Position numbers and translations under genes: made by a program. Below are positions 19,295 through 29,637 of a DNA stretch of 64,000 nt, in pieces. Numbering within the stretch: position 1 is the stretch's first letter; the number at the start of each line of letters is the position of its first letter. The notes under the pieces were generated by a model. It had not been told where the DNA came from. It made no database searches and saw only the letters and a list, made by a program, of their open reading frames with translations. This stretch comes from Plutella xylostella (lineage: Eukaryota; Arthropoda; Insecta; Lepidoptera; Plutellidae): positions 1,798,001-1,862,000 of the forward strand of contig NC_064000.1 in NCBI RefSeq assembly GCF_932276165.1, read 5' to 3'.

Positions 19295-22015
19295 TTATTC
19301 GTTAAGTATTAAGTGATGGGGTAAACGGTAAGTTTTATAGCTGTCGATGTACGGCAAATTATGTGATCGTGATTTTCCAAGATTCGAGACTAAAGCATTC
19401 ATATGTTTTGGGCTGCTTCGTAGGTAGAATTTGCGTGTTTGTTTTAATATGAATTCTTTGAGTGTGGGATATTTTACTCTTGAGTGGAGTCTCAGAAAAT
19501 TGGTTCTAAAAGGCGTGTTGTACGCGATTTTGACCGCTTTATTTTGGACCACTTGCAGCTTTTTGTAATTGGCATTTGTAGTGCCGCTCCATACTGGGCA
19601 TGCGTAAGTTAAACACGGTCTAACTAATGTAGAATATATGGAGAGCTTGGTGTGGGGGCTCAAATTGCTTCTCCTATTTAATAAAGGGCTGAGAGCTCCG
19701 AGAGCCTTTATGCCTTTCGATCTCACGGCAGTAGTGTGCGTAGTCCAGTTAAGTTTTCTGTCGAGATGTACCCCGAGGTATTTGACTGATTTACTCCACT
19801 GAATGGGGTAACCGCATATTTTTATTGATTTTTGTGGGAATTTGCGCTGTCTGCTGAACATTATGGCTTCAGTTTTTGTCTCATTTAGCTTCAGTTTCCA
19901 TTTGGAGAAGTAGTCGTGTAACAGACTAATGGACAATTGTAACCGATCCACGATCAGATCTATATCTTTTGAAGAAGAAAAAGACGCTGTGTCGTCCGCG
20001 AATAAGGCTAGTGTAGTGTGGGGTTGAATCGGGATATCATTGACGAAAAGCAGGAATAGATAAGGACCAAGAATTGATCCTTGAGGGACTCCAGCAGGTA
20101 TATCATACGCCTGTGAGCGATGGCCGTCTATTGTGACGTAAAATTGCCGTTTCTCTAGGTAACTACGAATGAGTTTTACAAGTGGCAAAGGGACATGATT
20201 ACTGATGAGTTTATGCAGCAACGCGTCGTGCCACACCGTATCAAACGCCTTTTCGAGGTCAAGCAGGAACATTCCAGTCGAAGCTCCTAAGTTGAGCTGA
20301 TGACTAACGTGCTCAGCTACACGAGCCAATTGTTGAGAAGTGGAATGGTGTCTACGGAAACCGAATTGCTCGTTTTTTAGTAAATTTTGAGTTACTTTAA
20401 TGAGACGAACATAAATTAGCGTTTCAAACAGCTTGCTGAGACATGACAACAGGCTTATCGGGCGGTAGTTGGTCGCATCAGTGTCTGCTTTGCCTGATTT
20501 TAATAGAGCTATGATCTTTGCTATTTTCCACTGTTGTGGAAAGTAAGCATGGCGGAAGCATGCGTTGAAAAGTTTAGTTAAAAATACAATGGCTTTCTGT
20601 GAGAGGTTTTTTAATAAGATGTTGTGGATCTCATCAGGACCAGGCGCTTTTCGACGCTTGAGCTTGCCTAGACATTTTTTGATTTCGCTCGGTCTAGTTT
20701 GAAACCGCAGTGTGGAGGGTTCCGCGTCGTAGAGCAAGCTAAGAGACGCTTTTACTACGTTTTCTGTGTCTTCACTAGGACAGTCTTGAGTGAGTGTCAT
20801 ATTACTTTTGAAAGCATCGGCTAGGGTGGTGCATTGCTCTATGGTGGACTGAGTGAGTGTACCGTCGTGTCGTTTAAGAGGTGGAATAATGACAGGTTTA
20901 CAACGTAGTTTTTTAGCAAGTCGCCAGAGATCAGCAGTGGGGTTATCAACTTTGGCAAGCCTAGATTGCCAAATTTTATCATTGTGCGCCGTTATCATAG
21001 AGTTAACTCTTTTCTGAATGAGATTAATTTTGGATCGGAGCTCTTGTCGAACAAAGATGCATGTCTCCTTTTGGGATAACCTACGGAGTCTGTTTTTTGT
21101 AGTGATCAGATTGCGGATGTCACGAGGTAATTTTGTAGGTTTAATTTGACTGCTGGTGCCTTTGGGAACAAATTTCTCTTTTGCATCAAGCAGCACAGTG
21201 GTGAACAAATCTACGGCTTCGTCGATCTCAGCCGTGGACTCAAGGATTTTAGAAGTTAGTGACAAGTTATCGTCGAGGTACGAACGAAAGCCATTCCAGT
21301 TGGTGTCTCCGTAGCGATACGTTATAATATTTGATTTATTTAGGGTACCGGGAATGCTGAATGTAAAGGGTAAATGATTAGATGAAAGAGCTGGAATAGT
21401 CCTCAAGTCAGTTATCTCAGGAACGTTGCGGGTTAAGACCAGGTCGGGGTTTGTAGGTTCGTGTTCGGTGTGATAGTGTACTAGTGTTGGATCAGGGGGT
21501 GCGTGTATAAAATAGTCACTGTTAAGCATGTGATTTAGTAGAACTCGGCCACGAGTATTATTTTTTGGGCAACCCCACTCCACATGCTTAGCATTGAAGT
21601 CACCAGTAATGATGACGCACTCACCAACATTAAGTAAGGCGTCTAGGTCTTCTGGTAGCAGAGGCATGTTAGGAGATTGGTAAACAGAGATGATGATGTA
21701 TTTCTTGTTTGAGAGAGAAAGTTCTACACCAATGGCTTCTAGATGTTTTGTGTTTGGAAGCTTGACGAGATTATGTGGTATGTTGGAATTAATTAGTATT
21801 GCCACACCCTGGCCACCACCACTGCGGTGCTTGTCGAGGCGATAACAGCGCAAACCTGGTATGTTTATTGCCGTTTTCTCGGATAGCCTAGTTTCACATA
21901 TTGCCATAACATCGACAGATAGTCCACTTACCGCGAGGTGCAACAGCTCGTCCAGCTTGGCCCGCACGCCATCCGCGTTCCAGGATAAAACACGGAGCTC
22001 CGCTTCTTTATACAT
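19295..22015 (-). CDS. Jockey-type ORF2: endonuclease and reverse transcriptase
   Basis: A 906-residue protein for nicking and target-primed reverse transcription. The endonuclease shows LSWNADGV at the N-terminus, CETRL (about residue 41), SVYQSP, TGDFNAKH (about 138) and NPDLVL. Where the family normally has S-D-H this copy reads SSNHLPF (about 210): the catalytic Asp is Asn, a GAT-to-AAT change. The reverse transcriptase is complete: NYRPISLL (about 515), EQFGFRRHHST, FLLDLEKAFDTVWH, GVPQGSILGP (about 640), FADDTA (about 670) and KYLGVHLDRKLNW. The start ATG overlaps the ORF1 stop, as in Jockey elements. There is no stop or frameshift. The RT could work; the endonuclease may be weak or dead. 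Confidence 0.9.
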   Translation of the reverse strand: MYKEAELRVLSWNADGVRAKLDELLHLAVSGLSVDVMAICETRLSEKTAINIPGLRCYRLDKHRSGGGQGVAILINSNIPHNLVKLPNTKHLEAIGVELSLSNKKYIIISVYQSPNMPLLPEDLDALLNVGECVIITGDFNAKHVEWGCPKNNTRGRVLLNHMLNSDYFIHAPPDPTLVHYHTEHEPTNPDLVLTRNVPEITDLRTIPALSSNHLPFTFSIPGTLNKSNIITYRYGDTNWNGFRSYLDDNLSLTSKILESTAEIDEAVDLFTTVLLDAKEKFVPKGTSSQIKPTKLPRDIRNLITTKNRLRRLSQKETCIFVRQELRSKINLIQKRVNSMITAHNDKIWQSRLAKVDNPTADLWRLAKKLRCKPVIIPPLKRHDGTLTQSTIEQCTTLADAFKSNMTLTQDCPSEDTENVVKASLSLLYDAEPSTLRFQTRPSEIKKCLGKLKRRKAPGPDEIHNILLKNLSQKAIVFLTKLFNACFRHAYFPQQWKIAKIIALLKSGKADTDATNYRPISLLSCLSKLFETLIYVRLIKVTQNLLKNEQFGFRRHHSTSQQLARVAEHVSHQLNLGASTGMFLLDLEKAFDTVWHDALLHKLISNHVPLPLVKLIRSYLEKRQFYVTIDGHRSQAYDIPAGVPQGSILGPYLFLLFVNDIPIQPHTTLALFADDTASFSSSKDIDLIVDRLQLSISLLHDYFSKWKLKLNETKTEAIMFSRQRKFPQKSIKICGYPIQWSKSVKYLGVHLDRKLNWTTHTTAVRSKGIKALGALSPLLNRRSNLSPHTKLSIYSTLVRPCLTYACPVWSGTTNANYKKLQVVQNKAVKIAYNTPFRTNFLRLHSRVKYPTLKEFILKQTRKFYLRSSPKHMNALVSNLGKSRSHNLPYIDSYKTYRLPHHLILNE

Positions 22016-22184
22016 ACTTATCGAGATGGGTGAGAATTAAGATGACTTTGTCTACCATTGATTCGCAAGCTAAAAATTGTTGTTTTAAGTTTTTAACAAT
22101 ATTGAGTATTTGCAACATTTCTTTCGTGGTTGAATCTTCCGAAGAGGACTTGGCTGAGACGGGCAGGACTGGATTTGAAGCCAT
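22008..22184 (-). pseudogene. C-terminal remnant of the Jockey ORF1
   Basis: A 58-codon frame beginning MASNPVLPVSAK and ending in a TAA that overlaps the ORF2 start (ATGTATAA). The leucine-rich helix (LQILNIVKNLKQQFL) and terminal position fit the tail of a Jockey ORF1 (gag-like RNA-binding protein); the CCHC knuckles upstream are lost by 5' truncation. The overlap is the usual arrangement for coupled translation of ORF2. Confidence 0.55.
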
Positions 22185-22209
22185 GGATGTGGGTCTTGCG
22201 TCATGAACG

Positions 22210-22840
22210 CGGATTATGGATATTTACTATATTAGTGTCTATGATAATAATTCTTGACTAGTAAAAAAATTCGTATGAAGAAACCTATGAGTGATTAATA
22301 AAAAAGTTTTTTAATTCAAACGTTGTTTTATTTTATAAGTATGGTCATAGTTAACCTACAATTTCAGTACACGTACGATATGGCTAAACGTGGGTCGCCG
22401 TATTGAACAACGTATGGAAAGGACAATCCGGCTAAACGTTGATCCGGCGCATTACAAAGCGGCCCTGTCATGTAATGCGGCCAGCCGTAATGTAATGCGG
22501 CGGATTATACGATCCGGTTGCGACATGTTCACCTGTACTCGTATGTGTCCACCTGTGACTTATGACTTATGATTTGTCGGTAGTATGCGACCTACCAACC
22601 GCAGCCGCCTACTGTTTTACGTTTAAAATACATAATAATTTTGTACCTCCTTGGTTTCAGGTAAAATCGAAGAAGAAGAATTATACATCAAGAATTTAGT
22701 AACGCTTTGGTGAGATATGTATAGAGCGCGTTTTTTTTGTGGTTGAACATATTTTAATTAGGTTTTTAGAATAAAGTCTTGGTTTTTGTTTATGATATTA
22801 TTATGCAGGTGAATAATTACGTCTTATCCTATGTTATGTC
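22210..22840. other. Stretch without genes; GC-rich repeated patch near 22.4-22.5 kb
   Basis: From 22385 to 22530 the sequence is rich in CG and holds TGTAATGCGGC twice (about 22470, 22490), an inverse GCATTACA and ATCCGG three times. The rest is AT-rich and unassigned. Confidence 0.35.
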
Positions 22841-22871
22841 GTGAAAATTTTTCATTGTTCGTGAGTGTAAA

Positions 22872-23250
22872 CCGTGCATATAATGGGTCCTAAAATTTAC
22901 AATAAAATCCCGGATGACATAAGGGAGTCGCCAAGCTACTTTAGTTTTAATTGTAAGCTAAAAAAATATTTGAGCAAGAAAGCATACTACTCAGTAGACG
23001 ATTATCTTAATGATAAATGTTAGTAAATATTATGCTACGCATATGTTCTGACATTGTTTTTATATTATTATTATTTTTTAAGTGACATTGTATTCTTGTT
23101 TACTTTATTTATATGCTTTATATGACATTATTTTTATAAGATTTGTGACATGCCTAATTTAAGTAATGTACTTCATTATATTATTATTAATAATAATGAT
23201 ATTTATGACGATGTATTAAACTGAATAAATGAATATGAATATGAATATGT
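22872..23250 (+). pseudogene. 5'-truncated LINE: reverse transcriptase C-terminal tail plus 3' UTR
   Basis: An open frame at 22883-23023 encodes GPKIYNKIPDDIRESP, then a K-rich stretch and KKAYYSVDDYLND before TAG. This N-K-I-P-D-x-I-R...KKYL...YYS-x-DEYL pattern is the usual end of CR1/Rex-like LINE ORF2 proteins. An AT-rich 3' UTR ends in GAATAAATGAATATG with GAATAT repeats (to about 23250). The 5' end directly abuts a CTCGTGAGTGTA MITE terminus. Confidence 0.65.
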
Positions 23251-23254
23251 ATAT

Positions 23255-23735
23255 ATTCCGTGCTACAGCTACAGTTTCACGTAATATTCGCAGAATTAAT
23301 CCCATTATTTCATTTGAGCAATCGATACGTTTCAAACTCTAATGAGCCAAGTTCATGCTTATAAATAAAATAACAAAATCAGTTTTCAAGAAGTTGCGAG
23401 AAAATTTTAAATTTTAATGACTCGCTTTCCTAACTTCCGGAAAACTTTTGGGTTTAGACCGTCAGTTTCCTTCAAATAACAATGTTTAAGTATTTCAGAA
23501 TTGTTGCAAATTATTCGTTGCTGTTGCTGACAGTTCAAATATTTAATTTTGAATGTGGACGAACATTATCGAAAAACTAAAACTAGACCCGAAATAAAAT
23601 TGCGCTTGAAAAAGTATGAAAGATTTTTTGGGTTTCGTTACTCAAAAGTAAATGACACAGCTCTTATAGGATCACTTTGGTGTCGCCCGTCTCTGTCGAG
23701 ACTGTTTATACGCTAGTATTAACTCTTTATAATTA
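23255..23735. other. Stretch with no recognised feature
   Basis: Unique-looking sequence without ORFs. At 23741 a single CAGGGTGTTCCAAAAAGG end of a further MITE family begins. Confidence 0.35.
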
Positions 23736-24139
23736 TGTACAGGGTGTTCCAAAAAGGTAGAGTCAGCCGAAATGGGTTGACTTTGAAGGTATAGGTATTC
23801 TTAACGAAAACTTTATTGGAATCGAATCATTCGTTTCTCAGCTACGGCACAAACGTATTCAACACACCAGGAAAACGTAATACACTCTCTATCCCTGCAC
23901 GATTAAAGAACAAGCCTAGTCGTAAATTCTCCCGATCTCAGCAAGACCTGGCAAAATAAAGGCCACTGCTCACTGCGGCCAATTTAACTTCGCTAACTGC
24001 CGCACTCCGCAACTTCGCCCGTGTGGAGGAGGCTTTAGAGGAAAATGCAGTTGAACGGTGACCCTCTGTTGTTTGTGACTGACCTCAACTGGGATATTTC
24101 TTTAACCGTTATTAAAGTTGGGCAGCGCGGGAGTACTAA

Positions 24140-24205
24140 ATAAATGAATTTATTTTACACTTTATTGTATACATTAGTACAATGAAATAAAGCACGGAAT
24201 AGTTC
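24140..24205 (-). mobile_element. Possible LINE 3' end
   Basis: ACACTTTATTGTATACATT, read on the minus strand, gives AATAAAGTG next to a TTTAGTAC/AAATAAATG tail-like stretch. Weak. Confidence 0.25.
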
Positions 24206-24236
24206 TTATCTAAGTAGGTAGGTATATACAAATTGG

Positions 24237-24306
24237 ACCAACTACCTTAGACAGGTGACCCGTAGCGGATGGATGAGATAGCATACGAAAGATCTCTCTA
24301 GATTAT
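24237..24306 (+). pseudogene. RTE-type reverse transcriptase tail fragment
   Basis: The frame reads WTNYLRQVTRSGWMR, then a stop and HTKDLSR. It aligns with the WTDD-LRRV...SGWMR...D segment of the RTE remnant at 2.3 kb, with decay. Too short to place ends. Confidence 0.45.
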
Positions 24307-24331
24307 GTTAAACTAAGTACGAAGGAGTCTA

Positions 24332-24444
24332 GGGGCCACTTGCACCAACAATCTCGATTTAAGAAACGTCAGTCCATATAAAATTTGACACTAAATCGAG
24401 ATTTAACACTAAATCTAGATTTAATATGTTGGTGCAAGTGGCCC
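24332..24444. mobile_element. Palindromic MITE (TIR GGGGCCACTTGCACCAAC)
   Basis: It starts GGGGCCACTTGCACCAACA and ends TGTTGGTGCAAGTGGCCC, with TA at 24330-24331 and 24445-24446. AATCGAGATTTA and AATCTAGATTTA inside pair with the inverse in the left half. 113 bp, non-coding. Confidence 0.75.
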
Positions 24445-24797
24445 TAGATCTTGAAAACGTTCCGATTGAATGCAAAAGCTCTAGTTCGCTCGTTTTTATT
24501 CAAGCTAGAGTAATCCTTCTGTAGCCTCCACGAAAATTCAAATATAGTAAAAACGCTTACGCCTATTTTTTACCGTGATTGATATTTTTGTCTTAGAAAA
24601 GTTATGATGGGGTAACGGTGCGGTGGTGTGAGTAGTGGTCAAATAATAATATGAATAAACAGATCAGCAGTCATGTGCGTGCAGTGTGAATGTACTGACA
24701 ATACCTACATACTACACTAACGAGCAATGAAAAAGTGACACTCACAAGTTGGCGACAGCACATTACGCATTGACTTACATATTACTAGCGTAAGAAC

Positions 24798-25109
24798 CAT
24801 TGACAAAGGAATAAAGAGAGGACATGGCATATCCACGAAAAAAATGCGCCTACCTAAACTTTGGTTTCAATTAAAATGGCGGTTTTTTTTCTTGAAAAAT
24901 GAAAACAAACAAATTGTTTGACAGCTGAAGTACCTTGTGTTTGGATGTCAATCAACATGGCGACCGGTCGCAATGTTGTAATTTTAGGCAAAGACAAAAC
25001 TACTGTTGTTCTTTTTTACGTAGGATAACACCAATAAGTTAAAAAGAGACGACGATATATTTTTAAGTACCGATTTTTATGCCAGGTCCTCTTTATTCCT
25101 TTGTCAATG
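24798..25109. mobile_element. hAT-like MITE with 8-bp duplication
   Basis: It starts CATTGACAAAGGAATAAAG and ends CTTTATTCCTTTGTCAATG. The direct repeat GTAAGAAC flanks it at 24790-24797 and 25110-25117. The inverted ends extend to about 33 bp (through AGAGGAC-TGGCAT). 8-bp duplication and CA...TG ends fit hAT. No ORF. Confidence 0.78.
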
Positions 25110-25134
25110 GTAAGAACACGCTCTATCGCTCTAG

Positions 25135-25218
25135 AAAATGACACCCTCGCGTTGGCCTTAAAATCTCATAAATCTGTTATAATTTGTATGAATTTAGGGC
25201 CAGCGCAGGTGTCATTAT
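25135..25218. mobile_element. Small MITE (AATGACACC ends)
   Basis: AATGACACCCTCGCGTTGGCC at the left and the inverse-like GGCCAGCGCAGGTGTCATT at the right form about 20-bp imperfect inverted ends around about 45 bp. Confidence 0.5.
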
Positions 25219-25930
25219 CTTTTCACAAAACGTTCCGACAGGCGTATCCTTCCTTTTGAAATCATTGAAATTACGATTTTTTTTTCAGGCATTATTAATT
25301 TAAAATTTGATCAAAATATTTACGATTTCAGTTGGTAATATTCCGATTTACAGACGGTGACATTAAGCTAGTTTTTTTCCGTTATGAGTAATTTGGTTCT
25401 CTTTCACTGGTACTTTTTCATTGCTCGTGAGTATATTACCCTCTTCACGGGAAAAGGTTTACAAACGGATTTTAATATTCATTTTTAAATTGTGTTTCAG
25501 CGGAATTCTCATTTCAGTGAGTGGGTCCCGAGTAATCAACAATATAATGTTGTTCTTTGTAGACGAAGGTGATTCAAAGAGAACTGAACAAGGGCGGAAA
25601 CGAATCTGTCCTAATAAAACAAACAATGGTGAAGGGATTCGTTTTAGGGTTCCCCTGTCAGGGGTTACGTGAACCATCACATCAGAAATGAGGTGATTCG
25701 TCAGAGAACCCTTTGGTATGGATATGTCGCAGGCACCTGGTTGAATCTCCTTTTTGATTGAATCACTAGCGCGTTCATTTGATGGCGCAACTCAATCATA
25801 TGACTAAAGGTCAACTCGTCAAGTCGTTGATTGTAACGTTCGACGTCTTGACTGAACGTCATTCAGCGAAGTCGTTGACTGGGATAATATATAGTATAGC
25901 AAAAAATATATACGAGTAAGTACATAGCTT
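25219..25930. other. Stretch without assigned features
   Basis: An 83-codon frame (25421-25672) has no family motif. Its start lies beside a CATTGCTCGTGAGT MITE end (25409-25432), so it is probably chance. No other feature seen. Confidence 0.35.
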
Positions 25931-25937
25931 TTAAAAG

Positions 25938-26340
25938 GCAAGCGTCCACCTATCGGCATCGTATGCAACGGAAGTATCGCGTTTAATGCTTTGCATATTG
26001 CACACTATGTATATTTTAGTTTTGGAAAATTCGTGTTCTTGTAAATCTTTTAAAAAAAACAAGACGGACCCACCAAGCACACACACTACACACACGCATA
26101 AAGGGAAAATACTACAAGGAAATCACACGAAGTTTTTTTATTTTATTGACACCGCTCTCGTCCTCTGACTCGGCAAACATACTCGTAGTCGAGGCAACTG
26201 CGACCGGGGAATAGATAACATAACTGTTACTCTGATAGATACATCGAAAACATTTACTTCAAATAAAAGGAGATTCAGACACGAAGGCACGAAGGAACCT
26301 ACTCGAGTATCACATATTATTATGTCACTTTAAGTGTTGT
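25938..26340. other. MITE end followed by unassigned sequence
   Basis: GGCAAGCGTCCACCTATCGG at 25938 is one end of the GGTAAGCGTCCACC MITE family; no matching right end was found. A CA-rich run (ACACACTACACACACGCAT) lies near 26083. No gene seen. Confidence 0.4.
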
Positions 26341-26355
26341 TACTTTTATATTTTA

Positions 26356-26565
26356 CTTAGCTGTTCGCGCGAGCTTCGCTTCGTCTTAAAAAAAATTCCC
26401 GTGGGAATTCCGGGATAAAAAGTAGCCTATGTTCTTTCTCAGGGTCTACACCATATTATTATGTACTTATACCATATTTCATTTAAATCCGTTCAGTAGT
26501 TTTGGCGTGAAAGAGTAACAGACAGACAGACACAGTTACTTTCGCATTTATAATATTAGTTAGGA
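26356..26565 (-). mobile_element. Short non-autonomous Helitron, Lep1-type
   Basis: On the minus strand: TCCTAACTAATATTATAAATG at the 5' end, GTCTGTCTGTCTGTTACTC, CGCCAAAACTACTGAACGG, CCCGGAATTCCCACGGG and GAAGCTCGCGCGAACAG; the 3' CTAG has drifted (CTAAG). About 210 bp. Confidence 0.78.
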
Positions 26566-26572
26566 TTTAAGT

Positions 26573-26615
26573 TATATGTAGGGACACCTTACATACGGCC
26601 ATCCAACCTCTAAGT
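26573..26615 (-). mobile_element. SINE C 3' fragment
   Basis: GTAGGGACACCTTACATACGG and CCATCCAACCTCTAAGTTAGG match, with changes, the GGGGACATCTCACACACGGCC end of family C. Confidence 0.4.
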
Positions 26616-26630
26616 TAGGAAAACAAATAG

Positions 26631-26955
26631 ACTCACGAGCAATGAAAAATGTCTATAGTGCGACAAACTTGTCTGTTTCGGTGAGAGCGAACTAAACTGA
26701 TCCATATCTCATAACTTACCAATGAATTATACATTCATATAGATTAGATGGGTTTATTAAAACCGCAAGGGTGAATTACCACTACAGGCTAACTCAAAAT
26801 CTTATAGAATCAAAAAATATTAGACATTTACGTGAGCTTTCACCGGAACAGGTAAGTTTGTGGCACTATACCTGCCATATATGTCAATATGTCAATATAC
26901 AAAATATTGCCGTATATGTCAATCTCACTGAAACTTTTGCTTTGCTCGTGACGGT
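26631..26955. mobile_element. CACTCACGAG MITE with the CAGTGCCAC MITE nested inside
   Basis: ACTCACGAGCAATGAAAAAT at the left and the degraded inverse TTTTGCTTTGCTCGTGACGG at the right bound the outer element. The inner element (26656-26868) starts TAGTGCGACAAACTTGTCTG, ends AGGTAAGTTTGTGGCACTA and is flanked by TA. Confidence 0.6.
26656..26868. mobile_element. TA-flanked MITE, CAGTGCCACAAACTTATCTG family (inverted copy)
   Basis: 213 bp, the same length as the copy at 48940-49152, with TA at 26654-26655 and 26869-26870. Non-coding. Confidence 0.7.
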
Positions 26956-26959
26956 ATTA

Positions 26960-27560
26960 TGGGACGGCTTTTGATGAATGTATGCGGAAAGCTGTTAACA
27001 ACATTTTATTTGTGAGTTCAATATTGTTCCTCTTCATTTTGGCTAACCAATTTTCCAAAACCCCGTGTAACTAAGTGAGTATATTAGAGCAAGTTTGATA
27101 GTCTGTGCCACCGGTGGTAATGGATAACTCGGCACATTTCTAGTTTGCTAATTTGACACGTGGTGCATATGATAAGCGCTCAGAATTGATAGATCGCTGT
27201 AGTTACGTAGGTAACAATTGCATATAAAATCAATGTAGCCGGTTTAAAAGCCATAGAGCCTGTGCTTTCATAATCCCTCGCATCGCAATTGCCTTTTTTA
27301 ATAAAAAATACTGAAACATTCATGTATAACGTATAATGCTTTCCTTTTTTGGGTTTTATTGTTGTTGAAAATAATCAAGAATCGCATTTCAAGTCGAGTG
27401 TTAGAACTAATTGCAATGGACACAATTTTATTATTATTGCCACTGATAGGCCTCTAGGTGCCTGAGAACAGCCTTGAAGGTTTATTACCAAACTCGTATT
27501 TGCCCGCGAGCTCGGCTTGCCTTGAAAGCTTTTCCATTCTAATTCTGGGATAAAAAACTA
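26960..27560. other. Stretch without genes; degraded Helitron piece near its end
   Basis: At 27500-27557 GCCCGCGAGCTCGGCTTGCC and TTCTGGGATAAAAAACTAGT resemble a decayed Lep1-type Helitron body on the minus strand. GCAAGTTTGATAGTCTGTG (27092) is an end of the AACTATAAAAG MITE family. Otherwise unassigned. Confidence 0.4.
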
Positions 27561-27564
27561 GTCA

Positions 27565-27722
27565 ACGTGTTAGGCGGACCCTAAACCTACAATAATATTG
27601 TGCAATATATTGATTGTGCAATAAAATTGAATTGCGTTTTGAATCCAAATGACGTTTGCGCAATCTTAAATATTAACCCTAGACGATGAATTATATTGCA
27701 CAATTTGCAGGGGCGCCTTAAT
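27565..27722. mobile_element. Possible MITE (TAGGCGGACCC / GGGGCGCCTTA ends)
   Basis: Imperfect inverted ends, with AATAATATTGTGCAATATA at the left and the inverse-like TATATTGCACAATTTGC at the right. Weak superfamily evidence. Confidence 0.4.
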
Positions 27723-27724
27723 CC

Positions 27725-28975
27725 ATGTTTTCAGTTTCTAGCTATTCACTTGGGATTCTTTCCTGCGTACCAATTCCATCAAACTCCGTTTTGTAGTTTT
27801 TACGTGCTATACAGTAATGTAGTAATACACACACACAAACTCAAAAACCTTTGAAATCATTGACATAGCACCAAAATACTCCCGGAAAAGTCAAAACGGA
27901 AAAGATGAAAAATATTTAAAAGCGCAAATATATTACAAACTAAAAGCGTATAGGTTATGTTCAATATTAAAATTTATTGTAAAAAATTGGGGCCATTTGG
28001 TGTTGTAGATTTTTTTCATAGCTTGCGTTTGTATTTCAGCTTGTATTGTTCGATCGGCCCACCACTGTACCTGCTAAAGAGACGAAGTTTTATTTCGAAA
28101 GCCGCGACCCGAATAAGGATCTCAAAACTTTTAACTTTTCAGTTTTGAACTGGCGGTTTCCACCTGAAAAATAACCTGAAACATCGTGGCGTGCTACTTT
28201 TAGAATTTCAAATTTGTTATACAGGGGGTTACAAAAGCGTTATAATAAACCGTAAGAGGGTTGACTCAGGGTAGATAATACTCAATAACTTTTGTTTGAA
28301 AATTTATCTTCCCATATTCATAAGTATATATTTTTTCTTTTTTAGTAATATTTTCGTTAGATTTTTCCACCTGGGGATCATGCGATCCTGCTCTCAATGA
28401 CACAACATGTAATTTTCATATACAGGGTGTGCCAAGCGTCATGCCTAGACTAGAATATCGCAATATGACTTTGGTAAAAACAACAACATCTATATTATTT
28501 TCAATAATCATTATGTGTTTTTGTTTGTTATACGAATGTTCACTTAAATGTTGTGAACGGTTTTTAACGTGAAATGATACATAATTTTATATACGTTGTA
28601 GATAGAAACTTAAAGTAATACAAACATTTACAGTCATAAAATCCGACAACATTTTAAATTAGTGCCTTCTTTATTCTATAATCAAGAAGATCATCGCATA
28701 ATATCTCGATGTTTTTGTTCCAACTTGTTTTCAGCTACGACTATCAACATCAACATATAAATCACAGCAACTGCTTTCTCCACTGAATTGTATTTTTCAA
28801 GGGTCGGCCATCTTGCGAAGCCCGAGTTATACTGCGAATGTTCAACTTTCCCCTATACGCAGAGGATTTATAGCACTTACTGAAGTTAAAGTAGAATTAA
28901 AGTTGTATTAAAGTAGTTCTTTAGCGTATCGGTGACAAACACTAAAGCTGGCCTAGGCCAGCGTTTCCGTGATGA
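27725..28975. other. Stretch without genes; single MITE ends
   Basis: CAGGGGGTTACAAAAGCG (28228) and CAGGGTGTGCCAAGCGTC (28425) look like isolated CAGGGTG-type termini. The sequence between them and up to 28975 shows no ORF of note. Confidence 0.35.
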
Positions 28976-28979
28976 AAGG

Positions 28980-29138
28980 ATTAGTGCCAATTTCACCATT
29001 CTCGGTTATCTAACCGACAGGGATTGATTTATAAATTAAACGTCATTCCCATATAAAATTCATGACACACCATTCTCTGTTAGAGCATAACCAGGGAGTC
29101 CCTGGTTATGCTCTAACAGAGAATGGTGAAATTGGCAC
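28980..29138. mobile_element. MITE (TIR TTAGTGCCAATTTCACCAT) containing a perfect palindrome
   Basis: It starts TTAGTGCCAATTTCACCATT and ends AATGGTGAAATTGGCACTTA. Compared with 14787-14938, the middle is rearranged so that 29069-29097 and 29099-29127 are perfect 29-bp inverse arms around a single G. Confidence 0.7.
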
Positions 29139-29149
29139 TTAGCCACTCA

Positions 29150-29636
29150 GATTAGTTGTCGGTCGCTTACTGCCCAGGGTGCGCCAGGGTAGGTGAAATT
29201 CAAAATAAAAAATATTTACTACACACACTAAGTAAGTAAGTGTACAAAAATGTTGTTAAATAAATTCTTTTCTTATAATTTAAATTAAATATGTTAAGTA
29301 CATTTTTTTATGTGGCGTCTTTTCTCCTCCAAAATTTTACTTTTCAACATAATATTTTTTTAAAGAATGAAATGCAATTACTGTCGTGTTTTAATATAGA
29401 CCTGCCTGCCCTGTAGCACGGGGCGCATTTAAGACGTGACAAGAGTGCTGGCCCTTGAGAAGGCGTCGCCATGACGAGTCCTGTTTGTTTTTCTCCACCT
29501 CGAAGCCATTCAGAACTTTGTTTACAGCCTCCACTGAAAGGTCACTCTAGCTAACAAAGAACAAACCAACGAGAGCTGCTGTCAATTAATAAAATTGTAC
29601 AATTAATACAACGAGACAGAGCCGTGGTTAGCGCAG
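29150..29636. other. Stretch without assigned features
   Basis: GTAGCACGGGGCGCATTTAAG with ACGTGACAA (29414-29445) is one end of the GCTAGCACGGGGCGCAAT MITE family. The rest is unassigned. Confidence 0.35.
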
Positions 29637-29637
29637 A

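Larger units (their letters stand above)
18659..22204 (-). mobile_element. Jockey-clade LINE, 5'-truncated
   Basis: On the minus strand: the end of ORF1, ORF2 (22015-19295), then a 3' UTR of about 630 bp with a CCAATAAAGATA signal near 18690 and a tail of AAATC units (18659-18675). The 5' end is near 22200, where coding-like sequence stops, so most of ORF1 is missing. ORF2 itself is unbroken, so the insertion looks fairly young. Confidence 0.8.

Noticed and set aside
25421..25672. 83-codon frame as a host gene
   Set aside because: It starts next to a MITE end, has an opposing frame of similar length and no motif.
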